From JAFAMS01 sp963715815 (GTDB lineage: Bacteria > Vulcanimicrobiota > Vulcanimicrobiia > Vulcanimicrobiales > Vulcanimicrobiaceae): a stretch of DNA of 64,000 nt. Below the pieces are notes generated by a model. It was not told the origin of the DNA and did not search any database. It was given only the letters and a program-made list of their open reading frames with translations. Positions 49,421-57,443 of this stretch are shown piece by piece. Made by a program: the position numbers and the translations under genes. The stretch's first letter is position 1. Each line of letters opens with the position of its first letter. The stretch spans positions 1,364,001-1,428,000 of the forward strand of contig OY970278.1 in NCBI GenBank assembly GCA_963715815.1, read 5' to 3'.

Positions 49421-50851
49421 TTAGAACAGATTCCAGAGGTACTGGTTGTAGACTTCGTGGTGATACTGCACTTCTTGCGACTTCACGAAAGTCCCGAGCA
49501 GCCGCGGACAACGGTCCGCACTGGCTTGCTTGAGATCCGCGTAGCGCCCCTTGACCTCATCGCCGAGGAGTGTTGAAACCCACTTCGATCCGCGGAACTC
49601 CTCGAGCGCCGTGTAGATGTTGTCCGGTAGATAACGCTCGGCTTGTCGAAGGTTCTTGATCTTCGCGACTTCACCATCGATGCCGGTGCGGAAGACCGAC
49701 AACATCACCATGTATGGATTCGCGTCCGGCGCCACCGAGCGAACCTCGACGCGCGAGCTGCGCTCGTTTCCGAACGGCACGCGAATCATCGATCCACGAT
49801 CTACGGCCGATGCCTTGATTTGATTTGGTGCTTCGAAATGCGGATCGAGACGCCGATAGGCGTTGACGCTGGAGTTCAACAGCAGACAGGTATCGTTGCC
49901 GGCCGAGAGGATGCGGTCGACGAATCCCCAGGCTAAGCTGCTGATGCGCTCCTCGCCCTTCGCATCCCAGAACAGATTCTTGCCATTTTTACTGATCGAG
50001 ACGTTGGTGTGCATGCCGCTGCCGTTGACGCCGACGACGGGCTTCGGGAGGAAGCTCGCGGACATCCCGAGTCTCGTTGCGACTTGCCGGCAGATCAGCT
50101 TATAGATCTGGATCGTATCTGCCGCGGCCACGACCTCGCCGTACGAGTAATTGATTTCGAACTGGGATGGCGCGACTTCCGGATGGTCCTTTTCGTTCTC
50201 GAAGCCCATCGCGCGCTGGACCTCGGCCGTCGTGTCGATGAACGTGCGCAACGGATCGCCCGGCAGCGAGTGGTAGTAGCCGCCGGTGTTTACGTAATCG
50301 AACTTTCCAGTCTGGTGGAAGTGGCGCTCCGCATCGAGACCCTGGAAGAGGAAGCCTTCGATCTCGTTGGCAGCGTTGAGCGTGTAACCGTTTTTCTTGT
50401 GCTGCTCCAAGGCGAACTTCTTGAGCAGACCGCGGATATCGGCCGGGTACACCTGGCCGTCACGCGACATCACGTCGCCGAAGACGAGAACCTTCCCAGG
50501 GCCGAACACGTCGGCCGGACCCCAATAGAAGGCGCCCCAATCGAGGAAGAGACGCAAATCGCTCTCGCGCTGCTCGGTGAAGCCGCGGATCGAGGAGCCG
50601 TCGAAGGTCAGATTATCGTACGACTTTAGAAGAAACTTCTTGTCGTAGTCGAGCATATGCAGACGGCCTTCGAGGTCGCTGAACAGGACGGTGACCGCTT
50701 TGATACGCGGCTCGTCCGTGAGGTACCGGAGTCGTTCTTCTTGTAAATCCTCTAACGGAGCACGGCTGCTCCGCTGGCGTTTGGCCTTGAGATTGAGCTC
50801 TTCCAGCTCGGGATAGGACAGCATCAGAAAGTCGCGCAGGTCAGTCGTCAT
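49421..50851 (-). CDS. glnA: Glutamine synthetase, type I
   Basis: Makes glutamine from glutamate, ammonia and ATP. The 476 residues contain the metal- and substrate-binding blocks EIEGFLFQGLD, VNGSGMHTNVSISKNGKN and RVEVRSVAPDANPYMVM. The Tyr-containing adenylylation segment (NLYDLPP in enterics) is replaced by NLRQAERYLPDNIYTALEEF, so adenylylation is unlikely and regulation is probably by feedback or transcription. The start ATG 50851 matches the family. No glnB or glnD is nearby. Confidence 0.97.
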   Translation of the reverse strand: MTTDLRDFLMLSYPELEELNLKAKRQRSSRAPLEDLQEERLRYLTDEPRIKAVTVLFSDLEGRLHMLDYDKKFLLKSYDNLTFDGSSIRGFTEQRESDLRLFLDWGAFYWGPADVFGPGKVLVFGDVMSRDGQVYPADIRGLLKKFALEQHKKNGYTLNAANEIEGFLFQGLDAERHFHQTGKFDYVNTGGYYHSLPGDPLRTFIDTTAEVQRAMGFENEKDHPEVAPSQFEINYSYGEVVAAADTIQIYKLICRQVATRLGMSASFLPKPVVGVNGSGMHTNVSISKNGKNLFWDAKGEERISSLAWGFVDRILSAGNDTCLLLNSSVNAYRRLDPHFEAPNQIKASAVDRGSMIRVPFGNERSSRVEVRSVAPDANPYMVMLSVFRTGIDGEVAKIKNLRQAERYLPDNIYTALEEFRGSKWVSTLLGDEVKGRYADLKQASADRCPRLLGTFVKSQEVQYHHEVYNQYLWNLF

Positions 50852-50915
50852 AGCGCGGCGGTTTGCACTGCGTCGTCAGAATCCTGGCGCCATTTGGATA
50901 GAGGATTCGGGGCGG

Positions 50916-51344
50916 CTAAAAGCTCGAGTGCGGAGTGCGGAAAACGAGCCCGTCGATCTTCCCGGCATCGTTGATATGGATCACCACGTCGTCGGAGCCT
51001 TCCTTGAAGATCACGATGTAGCGGACCCACGGTGGCGGGGGATCATCCGCGAGCTTAACGGTTGGTCGCGCGACGCTCTTGATCGGGCCGATGCCAAAAT
51101 TCAGTTGGGCTGCGATGTCCTCAATCTTCGATGTTGAGACGTGCATCAAAAAATCTTCGGTAAACCAGTCCGGCGGTACGTGCTTCATCGTGAAGATTTG
51201 CAAGATGCGCTGTGCCGCGAGATCGCCGGTCGGTGTCGGGGCCGGCGACGCGGCCGCGGCGGGAGATGCCGGTGCGGGCGTCTGGGCGCCGGCGGCGCTC
51301 GACGCGACTAAGATAGCGGCGGCACAAAACAATGCGCGGATCAT
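50916..51344 (-). CDS. Secreted hypothetical with Pro/Ala linker
   Basis: A 142-residue exported protein: signal peptide to SSAAGAQ, a Pro/Ala-rich linker to about residue 40 (TPAPASPAAAASPAPTPTG), then an NTF2-like or DUF3887-like domain (MKHVPPDWFTEDFLMHVS, YIVIFKEGSDDVVIHIND). Such domains are found next to beta-lactamase or peptidase domains; here it stands alone. It lies 65 bases upstream of the glnA start on the same strand. Function unknown. Confidence 0.7.
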   Translation of the reverse strand: MIRALFCAAAILVASSAAGAQTPAPASPAAAASPAPTPTGDLAAQRILQIFTMKHVPPDWFTEDFLMHVSTSKIEDIAAQLNFGIGPIKSVARPTVKLADDPPPPWVRYIVIFKEGSDDVVIHINDAGKIDGLVFRTPHSSF

Positions 51345-51392
51345 GAGGTCGTTGCTTCAACCTGCAAGAGTTCCGACCATTCGACTAGGCGA

Positions 51393-51896
51393 TTAGATTG
51401 TAGTGGTTGGGGCCGGTGTCGGCGTGATCTCCGGCGCTGGCTCGACGGCTTGACCCCAAATCGTTCCGTCGGCGTATTTCACAAATGTAACTGTGCACTG
51501 CGGTTGAGGTTGCCGCGAGAATACAAACTGGATGTTTCCGGCGTAATCCTTGAATTTGTGGTCGACGGTTATGCCAGGCGAAAATTTGCCGACATCGCGA
51601 ATCGAAACGTCTTTTCCAGCGATGTCGACGGCAAAGCGCGCGAGCACGATCTCTTTGTCGCTCTCGTTCGTGAATTTAATCATGAGCGCGCCGGTTGTTT
51701 TTCCGAGAACTCCGAAAAGACCGCCAACCTCATAGTCAAGGCGGCAGTTGTCGATTTGAATCGGGGATACGGTCGTAAAGAGCATCGGCGACGTGGATGG
51801 TGACGGCATCGGTGAGGCGTCGTCGGCGCGTACTGCGCTTGGCAGCGCCGCGGCAATGAAGAAAGAGCACGTTAGTAAACGCGAGATCATTCGCAT
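51393..51896 (-). CDS. Secreted hypothetical protein
   Basis: A 167-residue exported protein: signal peptide MRMISRLLTCSFFIAAALPS, a short Ser/Pro/Thr linker (SPMPSPSTSPM), a beta-sandwich core (KTTGALMIKFTNESDKEIVL, RFAVDIAGKDVSI) and a C-terminal PAPEITPTPAPTTTI tail. The two Cys in the core may form a disulfide. No known family is recognised. It is separated from the gene upstream by 100 bases and sits on the same strand as its neighbours. Confidence 0.7.
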   Translation of the reverse strand: MRMISRLLTCSFFIAAALPSAVRADDASPMPSPSTSPMLFTTVSPIQIDNCRLDYEVGGLFGVLGKTTGALMIKFTNESDKEIVLARFAVDIAGKDVSIRDVGKFSPGITVDHKFKDYAGNIQFVFSRQPQPQCTVTFVKYADGTIWGQAVEPAPEITPTPAPTTTI

Positions 51897-51995
51897 CGAC
51901 AGACCACAGCCGTTCTTGGCAGGTAGGGTCGCTTGAATGTGACCCTATCATGCAACCCTTGTGGCTATTTGGGAAAAACTGTCGACATGTTGCGT

Positions 51996-53513
51996 TTACT
52001 GATTCGGTGCGGCTGTCGCCATGACCGGACGCGGCATCGTGCGTGCGCGGCGAACGGCGACGTTGAGCTGGCCTTCCGGTGAGCTCGCGATAAGCTGACT
52101 CGCTTGCGCGGCATCCGTTACGCGCTGGCCGTTGATCGACGTGATGATATCGCCCGGTTGCAGCCCGGCCTTTTGTGCGAGGCTGTTCGGTGCAACTTGG
52201 CGGACCAGAATCCCGCGGGGCGTTTGCATCAGTGCAAAGCCAAATGCGTCACCGACAGGCGCGGCGGGTGCCGCCGCGAGCCACTGCACGTTGCGTCCGG
52301 CGTCTGCCGTCAGTTGCGCGTCTTGCGGAACGACGAAGTTCGCCGTGATAGGCATTGATTCGCCTGCCGAGACGGAGAGTTGTTTTTTTGGCCCGTAGAC
52401 TTCGCCGGGGCCGCCGGTGAGCGCTCGCGCGCGAATTGTTTGCATTCCGCCGTTCGGCGAGGGAACGTTGATTTGGAAATCACCGGCTTGCGCGACCATG
52501 TCGTGCGAAGGATGCAGATTGAGTCGAACATGCAACACGCTGGCGCCGAGATCTGGACGCTGCGTCACCCACGAGGTCTGCACGGTAAAGTCGTCCTGCT
52601 GCAACGACGGTAATTGACGGAAGATCTGCTGTTGGGGAAATGATTGTTGCGGCCGTTGTTCTTGCGGTTGTGGTTCTGCAGGTTCCTCATTGGGTTGCGG
52701 TTCGGCCGCTACGAACGCAGATGAAGGAAATGCGGGGGCCGGCGCTTGTGCGACCGGGACCGGCGCCGGCACAGGAGCGACTACCGGCGGCGCTGGCGCC
52801 GGCGCGGCATCATGCGTGCTGGCTTCATATGCGACGCGAACTTTTTGATCTTCGAAGAACGGACTGAGCACGAGCGGTGCCGAGATCGCGTAACCTCCGC
52901 GCTCTTGCCGATTCGTGTCGCGCGTATCGATCATGCCGACGACTTCACCGGTGCGCGGCTCGAAAACGGGCGCTCCGCTCAAGCCTTCCTCGATATTGAG
53001 GTTCGCGAGGTCGAGGAAACGTCCGCTGCTCGGAAGCGAGCTTATCGTGCCGGGATAGAGCACGCGCGGGACGAGCCCTGCGATCTCGATCGACTCGTCG
53101 TTCTTCAGGAAGCCGGCGACGGCGACGTAGCTGCCTTCGCGTAGCGCGTGATCTTGCGAAACGAAGCGCACGGGCGACAAGTTGGGTTCGTTGATATTGA
53201 GCATCGCGGTGTCGACCGGGCCGATCGATTTCAGGTGCGCGTCAATATCGCGCGATTGTCCCGGAATATTAATGATGATCTTCGCCGCTTTCAACACCGT
53301 ATGCGCGGATGTCAGGATGAGCGAGCCACCCTTGTCCGACGCGACGACGAAGCCGGTACCGGATTGAACCGGTTTTCCGTTGCCGTCGAGAGCCCAGATC
53401 TTAACGAGCGAGGGCTTGATCTTAGCGTAACCGATCGATGCATCGTCGGCTGCGAACGCTGCGCGGCAGACCAGAGCCATTGCGATGAGAAGCGACGAGA
53501 AGAAGAGACGCAT
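51996..53513 (-). CDS. Periplasmic trypsin-like/PDZ protein (DegP-like)
   Basis: A 505-residue exported protein: signal peptide MRLFFSSLLIAMALVCRAAF, a trypsin-like domain (residues 25-220) with His in ILTSAHTVL, Asp in GPVDTAMLN and a Ser in NIEEGLSGAPVFE (the usual GNSGGP is altered). A long Pro/Ala/Gln linker spans about 230-300. A beta-domain follows, then a C-terminal PDZ domain (GILVRQVAPNSLAQKAGLQ, DIITSINGQRV). I start at ATG 53513; an upstream start would add over 100 residues without export features. It may degrade or chaperone envelope proteins. Confidence 0.88.
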   Translation of the reverse strand: MRLFFSSLLIAMALVCRAAFAADDASIGYAKIKPSLVKIWALDGNGKPVQSGTGFVVASDKGGSLILTSAHTVLKAAKIIINIPGQSRDIDAHLKSIGPVDTAMLNINEPNLSPVRFVSQDHALREGSYVAVAGFLKNDESIEIAGLVPRVLYPGTISSLPSSGRFLDLANLNIEEGLSGAPVFEPRTGEVVGMIDTRDTNRQERGGYAISAPLVLSPFFEDQKVRVAYEASTHDAAPAPAPPVVAPVPAPVPVAQAPAPAFPSSAFVAAEPQPNEEPAEPQPQEQRPQQSFPQQQIFRQLPSLQQDDFTVQTSWVTQRPDLGASVLHVRLNLHPSHDMVAQAGDFQINVPSPNGGMQTIRARALTGGPGEVYGPKKQLSVSAGESMPITANFVVPQDAQLTADAGRNVQWLAAAPAAPVGDAFGFALMQTPRGILVRQVAPNSLAQKAGLQPGDIITSINGQRVTDAAQASQLIASSPEGQLNVAVRRARTMPRPVMATAAPNQ

Positions 53514-53526
53514 GGAAGATGGACCT

Positions 53527-54684
53527 CTAGACGGCATGGAGATAAATGCCGGCGGCATCGCAGACTCCTGAAGTCTGACGGGTGACGCCAAGCGGGGGCC
53601 AATCCAAATACATTCCCGGGACGGCGGCGGACCAGGTTTCTGGCAATGCCCACGCTGCATAGCGCGGCATGATCGAGGGCGGTGTGACGTGTCCGATTTC
53701 GCAGCTCTTGAAAACGATGCGCGGCTTTCGATCGGTCGGACTCTTGACGCCGAAGTAGCTTCCGTCGGCGAATCGATTGCGATGCCGTGCATTATGATGC
53801 CAGCTATACGGTTGAGCGATGGCAACGATGCGCTTGAGAATGATCCCATCGGACGTCGAGCCGCCCGAGGGCGTCCAGCCATCCTTCGGAAGCGTCTTTT
53901 GCACCATCGTCAGCGTGACGCGCTTTCCGTCCGCCTTTACTCCGGTCGCCGTGAAGACGAGCAGGGACTGCGTTACCGGATAGAGTTCGAGCGTGACGTC
54001 AGGGCCGCCGCACGGGAACCGCATATCGGATGTGATCGGTTTATTGGTCGCGTACTTAAAATAAAATGCGTAATCGTCGCCGCCCGACTGCGCCGAGCTC
54101 TTTTGCAATCCGGCATCGACCGAGACGCCATTCGCACCGGCGCCCCATCCGCCAATATAAATGTAGCCCGTCTCTTCATCGATCGCGCCTTTCGTGAAAT
54201 GGCTCACGCCGCACGGAATCGAGACCGTGACGCGCTCGGCGCTCCATCCATTTAATGTGCGAACACCGTGGAATGCGCCCGAGTCGATATCGAAGGGCGA
54301 GGCGACCTCGGAGCGTGCCGGTACGCCGGGAACGCGATCGTCATCTGATGCCGGTTGAACGAAGCGATGCTCGAACATCCAGGTGAGATCATGCTTTTCG
54401 ACTCGTGGCGTCGGAAGCACGTTCGGCTTTGCATAAGTGGTAGTTGGTACGTACGCGAGCGCTTCCGGTTGTGTGTATTTGCCGGCGACGGCGATGCGGA
54501 AATCGCCGCTGTACGCGATCGCACGCGGATCGCCGTGGCGGTTTGCGAAAATAACGTATGTCCGCTGATCCGGGCGTAGCCGTTTCATGACCGTCGCCGA
54601 ATCGTCGGGCAAGGCAACCGAGGCCGCCGACGAAACAACGATGGCGAGCACGAAAAACGCAAGGCGAGCGCGGTGCTTATCCAC
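53527..54684 (-). CDS. Exported hypothetical protein
   Basis: A 385-residue exported protein. The N-terminus has a hydrophobic FFVLAIVVSSAASVAL signal. The middle has several Tyr/Gly-rich beta strands (GYIYIGGWGAGANGVSVDAG, GGDDYAFYFKYATNK), which may form an extracellular beta-propeller or barrel. Four Cys are placed for disulfides. The GTG 54684 start is the only one with an N-terminal signal. I do not recognise the family. It lies 13 bases from the protease gene upstream on the same strand, so they may be cotranscribed. Confidence 0.65.
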   Translation of the reverse strand: MDKHRARLAFFVLAIVVSSAASVALPDDSATVMKRLRPDQRTYVIFANRHGDPRAIAYSGDFRIAVAGKYTQPEALAYVPTTTYAKPNVLPTPRVEKHDLTWMFEHRFVQPASDDDRVPGVPARSEVASPFDIDSGAFHGVRTLNGWSAERVTVSIPCGVSHFTKGAIDEETGYIYIGGWGAGANGVSVDAGLQKSSAQSGGDDYAFYFKYATNKPITSDMRFPCGGPDVTLELYPVTQSLLVFTATGVKADGKRVTLTMVQKTLPKDGWTPSGGSTSDGIILKRIVAIAQPYSWHHNARHRNRFADGSYFGVKSPTDRKPRIVFKSCEIGHVTPPSIMPRYAAWALPETWSAAVPGMYLDWPPLGVTRQTSGVCDAAGIYLHAV

Positions 54685-54794
54685 GACAGCTTGAACGTTC
54701 GGCAGTATGGCAGGCCGTCCGTCAGATGCCGCTCGGTTCCCATGTCAATTTAATCTACACGGCGTTAGCCGGTCGACGAAGAATTTAGTTAGTG

Positions 54795-55247
54795 ATGCGT
54801 GACCTTATCCGCCCAGGGATCATTGCGGGCATCGTTGGTGCGATCGCGATCGATCTCTATCTGATCATCACCCAATCGTTGATATTGCACGTCGCGACAC
54901 CGGTTGAGATTTCGCAATGGGATGCGTCGAACTTGCTTGGACGCGCGGCGTTCGTCGGCGGCATGCAAACGGCGCTGCTCGGTTTGATTATGAATCTGTG
55001 CGTAGGCGCCGTTTGGGGAATTGTTTTTGCAATAGCGACGCGGCGATTCGACATATGGCGCGCTCGTCCGATCCTCACCGGTATCATTTTCGGGACGATT
55101 GCGATGCTCGTAATGCGCTATGCCGTCGTGCCGCTCGGTCACGCGCATCAACCCCACCTCGATGCGGCGCGACTTGCAAACCTATGGGTGGCTCACACGC
55201 TCGGGTTTGGAATTCCGGTTGTGGTCGCGTTTAAAAAATTGTCGTGA
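54795..55247 (+). CDS. Small inner-membrane protein
   Basis: A 150-residue membrane protein with four hydrophobic segments (IIAGIVGAIAIDLYLIITQ, then LLGLIMNLCVGAVWGIVFA and later ones). It has no recognised domain. ATG 54795 follows a GTG by one codon. It is the first gene of the plus-strand group that includes a GNAT enzyme, a binding protein and a DUF5916 barrel. Function unknown. Confidence 0.7.
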   Translation: MRDLIRPGIIAGIVGAIAIDLYLIITQSLILHVATPVEISQWDASNLLGRAAFVGGMQTALLGLIMNLCVGAVWGIVFAIATRRFDIWRARPILTGIIFGTIAMLVMRYAVVPLGHAHQPHLDAARLANLWVAHTLGFGIPVVVAFKKLS

Positions 55248-55284
55248 ATGTCTCGACGAGACAGGTGGCAAACAAGAACGCACC

Positions 55285-55824
55285 TTGCTGGCTGACGTTC
55301 AAATCCGACGCGCGACGGATACCGACATCGACCGCATTATCGATTTGCTCCAGTCGGTCGCAGCCGAGGACCGCTGGATAGCAACTCAGTTGCCCGTCGA
55401 TCGCGGTCGCCGGGCTGCGTCGATGTTAGCGACGATACGTCGCGAGGATGCAGCGCTGTTCGTTGCGACCCGTGATGGAACCGTGGTCGGAGAGCTCGGA
55501 CTGTATCCCGGATGGCCGGGTGTCTTCGATCTCGCAATGCTCGTCGAGGGTTCGCAGCGCGGTACGGGCGTCGGCACCGCGTTGATGACGGCGGGCATCG
55601 AGTGGGCGAATTCGATGCACGCGCACAAAATCGCGCTCGAAGTGTTTCCCTGGAACCACGGCGCGATTGCGCTTTATACGAAGTTCGGTTTCGTCCACGA
55701 AGGTCACCGTCCAAGGCATCTTCGGCGTACGAACGGCGAGCTTTGGGACATCGTTGCAATGGGTTTGCTCCTTGGCCGCTACGATCCACCAAGCTGGAAC
55801 ATTGCCGAAGGTCCGCCGGTATGA
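55285..55824 (+). CDS. GNAT-family acetyltransferase
   Basis: A 179-residue acetyltransferase: the acetyl-CoA loop SQRGTGVGTALMTAGIEWAN and the C-terminal AIALYTKFGFVHEGHRPRH are classic GNAT motifs. The TTG start at 55285 gives MLADVQIRRATDTDIDRIID, which is typical. It overlaps the following binding-protein gene by four bases. The substrate may be an amino group of a small molecule or of a protein. The gene 37 bases upstream may be on the same transcript. Confidence 0.92.
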   Translation: MLADVQIRRATDTDIDRIIDLLQSVAAEDRWIATQLPVDRGRRAASMLATIRREDAALFVATRDGTVVGELGLYPGWPGVFDLAMLVEGSQRGTGVGTALMTAGIEWANSMHAHKIALEVFPWNHGAIALYTKFGFVHEGHRPRHLRRTNGELWDIVAMGLLLGRYDPPSWNIAEGPPV

Positions 55825-57443
55825 GGGTCGTGTGGTCGAGGACGCGGATCGTCGTGTCGTGTTTGCTGCTGCTGGGTGTAGCGGCGCCGGTGGCGCGCCC
55901 GGCTGAAGGTCAAGAGCAAACGCTCCATATCGGCCTCACGCAGGAACCGGCGACGCTCAACCCCGTCGTCGCGACGCTCGCGCTTGAGACCGACGTCGCG
56001 CAATTCATCTTCAGTGGTCTGACCCGCTACGACGATCGAGGAAATCGCATTCCCGATCTCGCGCAAGAGGTGCCGACGCGTGCGAACGGCGGGATCTTAG
56101 CGGACAACCGCACGATCATCTACCATCTCGTACACAACGCGTTTTGGCAAGACGGTGTTCCCGTGACGTCGGAGGACGTCAAGTTTACATTCGACGCGCA
56201 GATGAACCCGAAAAACAACATCGCGACACGTACGCCGTACGACGAGATCGCGCGCGTTGAAACGCCGGACAAATATACGGTCCGAATCGTTCTCAAGCGC
56301 CCGTTCGCACCCGCGCTGGACGCCTTCAGCGACCGTAACGCCGGCGCGATCGTCCCCGCGCACCTGCTTGCCAAGTACGACGATCTCAATCACGTTGATT
56401 TCGGTGGCGCGCCGGTTGGAAGCGGACCGTATCGGCTCGTTAGCTGGCAGCGCGGAAGCCAGATGATTCTCGAGGCCGATCCGCGGTTCTATCGTGGTCC
56501 CGCAAAGATCAAGCGCATCGTGCTGCGTTTTCTCACCGCGGATAATACGATGATGATTGCGCTGCGCACGCACGAAATCGACATGGCGGACACGCTCAAT
56601 CTTTCGACCTATCTAAATCTCGGTGAAGCCCCCGGCATGCTCCCTGCGATCAACGCGAAATCGTTTTGGGAGCATCTTACATTCAATACGGGCCGCCCGC
56701 CGCTTGACGATCGCCGCGTGCGGCTCGCGCTCTGCTACGGTTTCGACGTCCACGAAATCTTCGAGAAAGTTGCGCACGGTTTGGGGCTCCTCGGCCCGAC
56801 GGCGGAGAATCCGGCGACGCCATGGTTCAATCGAAAACTCGACTATTATCCGTACGATCCAGCGCACGCTGCGCGCTTGCTGGATGAAGCGGGCTGGAAA
56901 CTCGGCCCAGACGGGATCCGCGTCAAGGACGGCAAGCAACTGAACCTGACGCTCGTGTCGACCGCGGGCAATCAAACGCGCGAACAAACGGAGATTATTT
57001 TGCAGCAGCGCTGGAAAGCAATCGGCGTCGACGTCACGATCAAGAATGGCCCCGCGTCGATGGTGTTTGCACTGGCGGCGAACGGTGGGCCACTGTACTC
57101 CGGCAATTATGACGTCGCGCTGTCGGCGTTCGTTTCGGCGACGCCGGATCCGGAACAAATCAACGTCAATGAAGAAGACCGCCTCCCGCCAAACGGTAAC
57201 AACTTTGCGTTTTATCGCAATCGCGAGATCAGCGAGCTCGAAGAGCGAGCCGCGTCGACGTTCGACGTACCGACGCGAAAGCGGCTCTACGACCGGATTC
57301 AGGAGATCGAGCTGCGCGACGTGCCATATTATGTGATTCGCTGGGCCGCGATCACGGATATGCGCAGCACGAATCTCGAGGGCGTTCGTCCGACGATCGT
57401 CGGATCAACATTCTGGAACATCGCCGACTGGCACTTCAAATAG
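55821..57443 (+). CDS. Peptide/nickel-type (family 5) solute-binding protein
   Basis: A 540-residue binding protein of the DppA/OppA family: signal peptide, then QTLHIGLTQEPATLNPVV at about residue 35, WQDGVPVTSEDVKFTFDAQ, and GAPVGSGPYRLVSWQRGSQM. The C-terminus has RKRLYDRIQEIELRDVPYYV. No lipobox is seen. The gene starts at ATG 55821, overlapping the GNAT stop by four bases. No permease or ATPase genes are beside it, so its transporter must be elsewhere. It precedes a DUF5916 barrel. Confidence 0.93.
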   Translation: MRVVWSRTRIVVSCLLLLGVAAPVARPAEGQEQTLHIGLTQEPATLNPVVATLALETDVAQFIFSGLTRYDDRGNRIPDLAQEVPTRANGGILADNRTIIYHLVHNAFWQDGVPVTSEDVKFTFDAQMNPKNNIATRTPYDEIARVETPDKYTVRIVLKRPFAPALDAFSDRNAGAIVPAHLLAKYDDLNHVDFGGAPVGSGPYRLVSWQRGSQMILEADPRFYRGPAKIKRIVLRFLTADNTMMIALRTHEIDMADTLNLSTYLNLGEAPGMLPAINAKSFWEHLTFNTGRPPLDDRRVRLALCYGFDVHEIFEKVAHGLGLLGPTAENPATPWFNRKLDYYPYDPAHAARLLDEAGWKLGPDGIRVKDGKQLNLTLVSTAGNQTREQTEIILQQRWKAIGVDVTIKNGPASMVFALAANGGPLYSGNYDVALSAFVSATPDPEQINVNEEDRLPPNGNNFAFYRNREISELEERAASTFDVPTRKRLYDRIQEIELRDVPYYVIRWAAITDMRSTNLEGVRPTIVGSTFWNIADWHFK

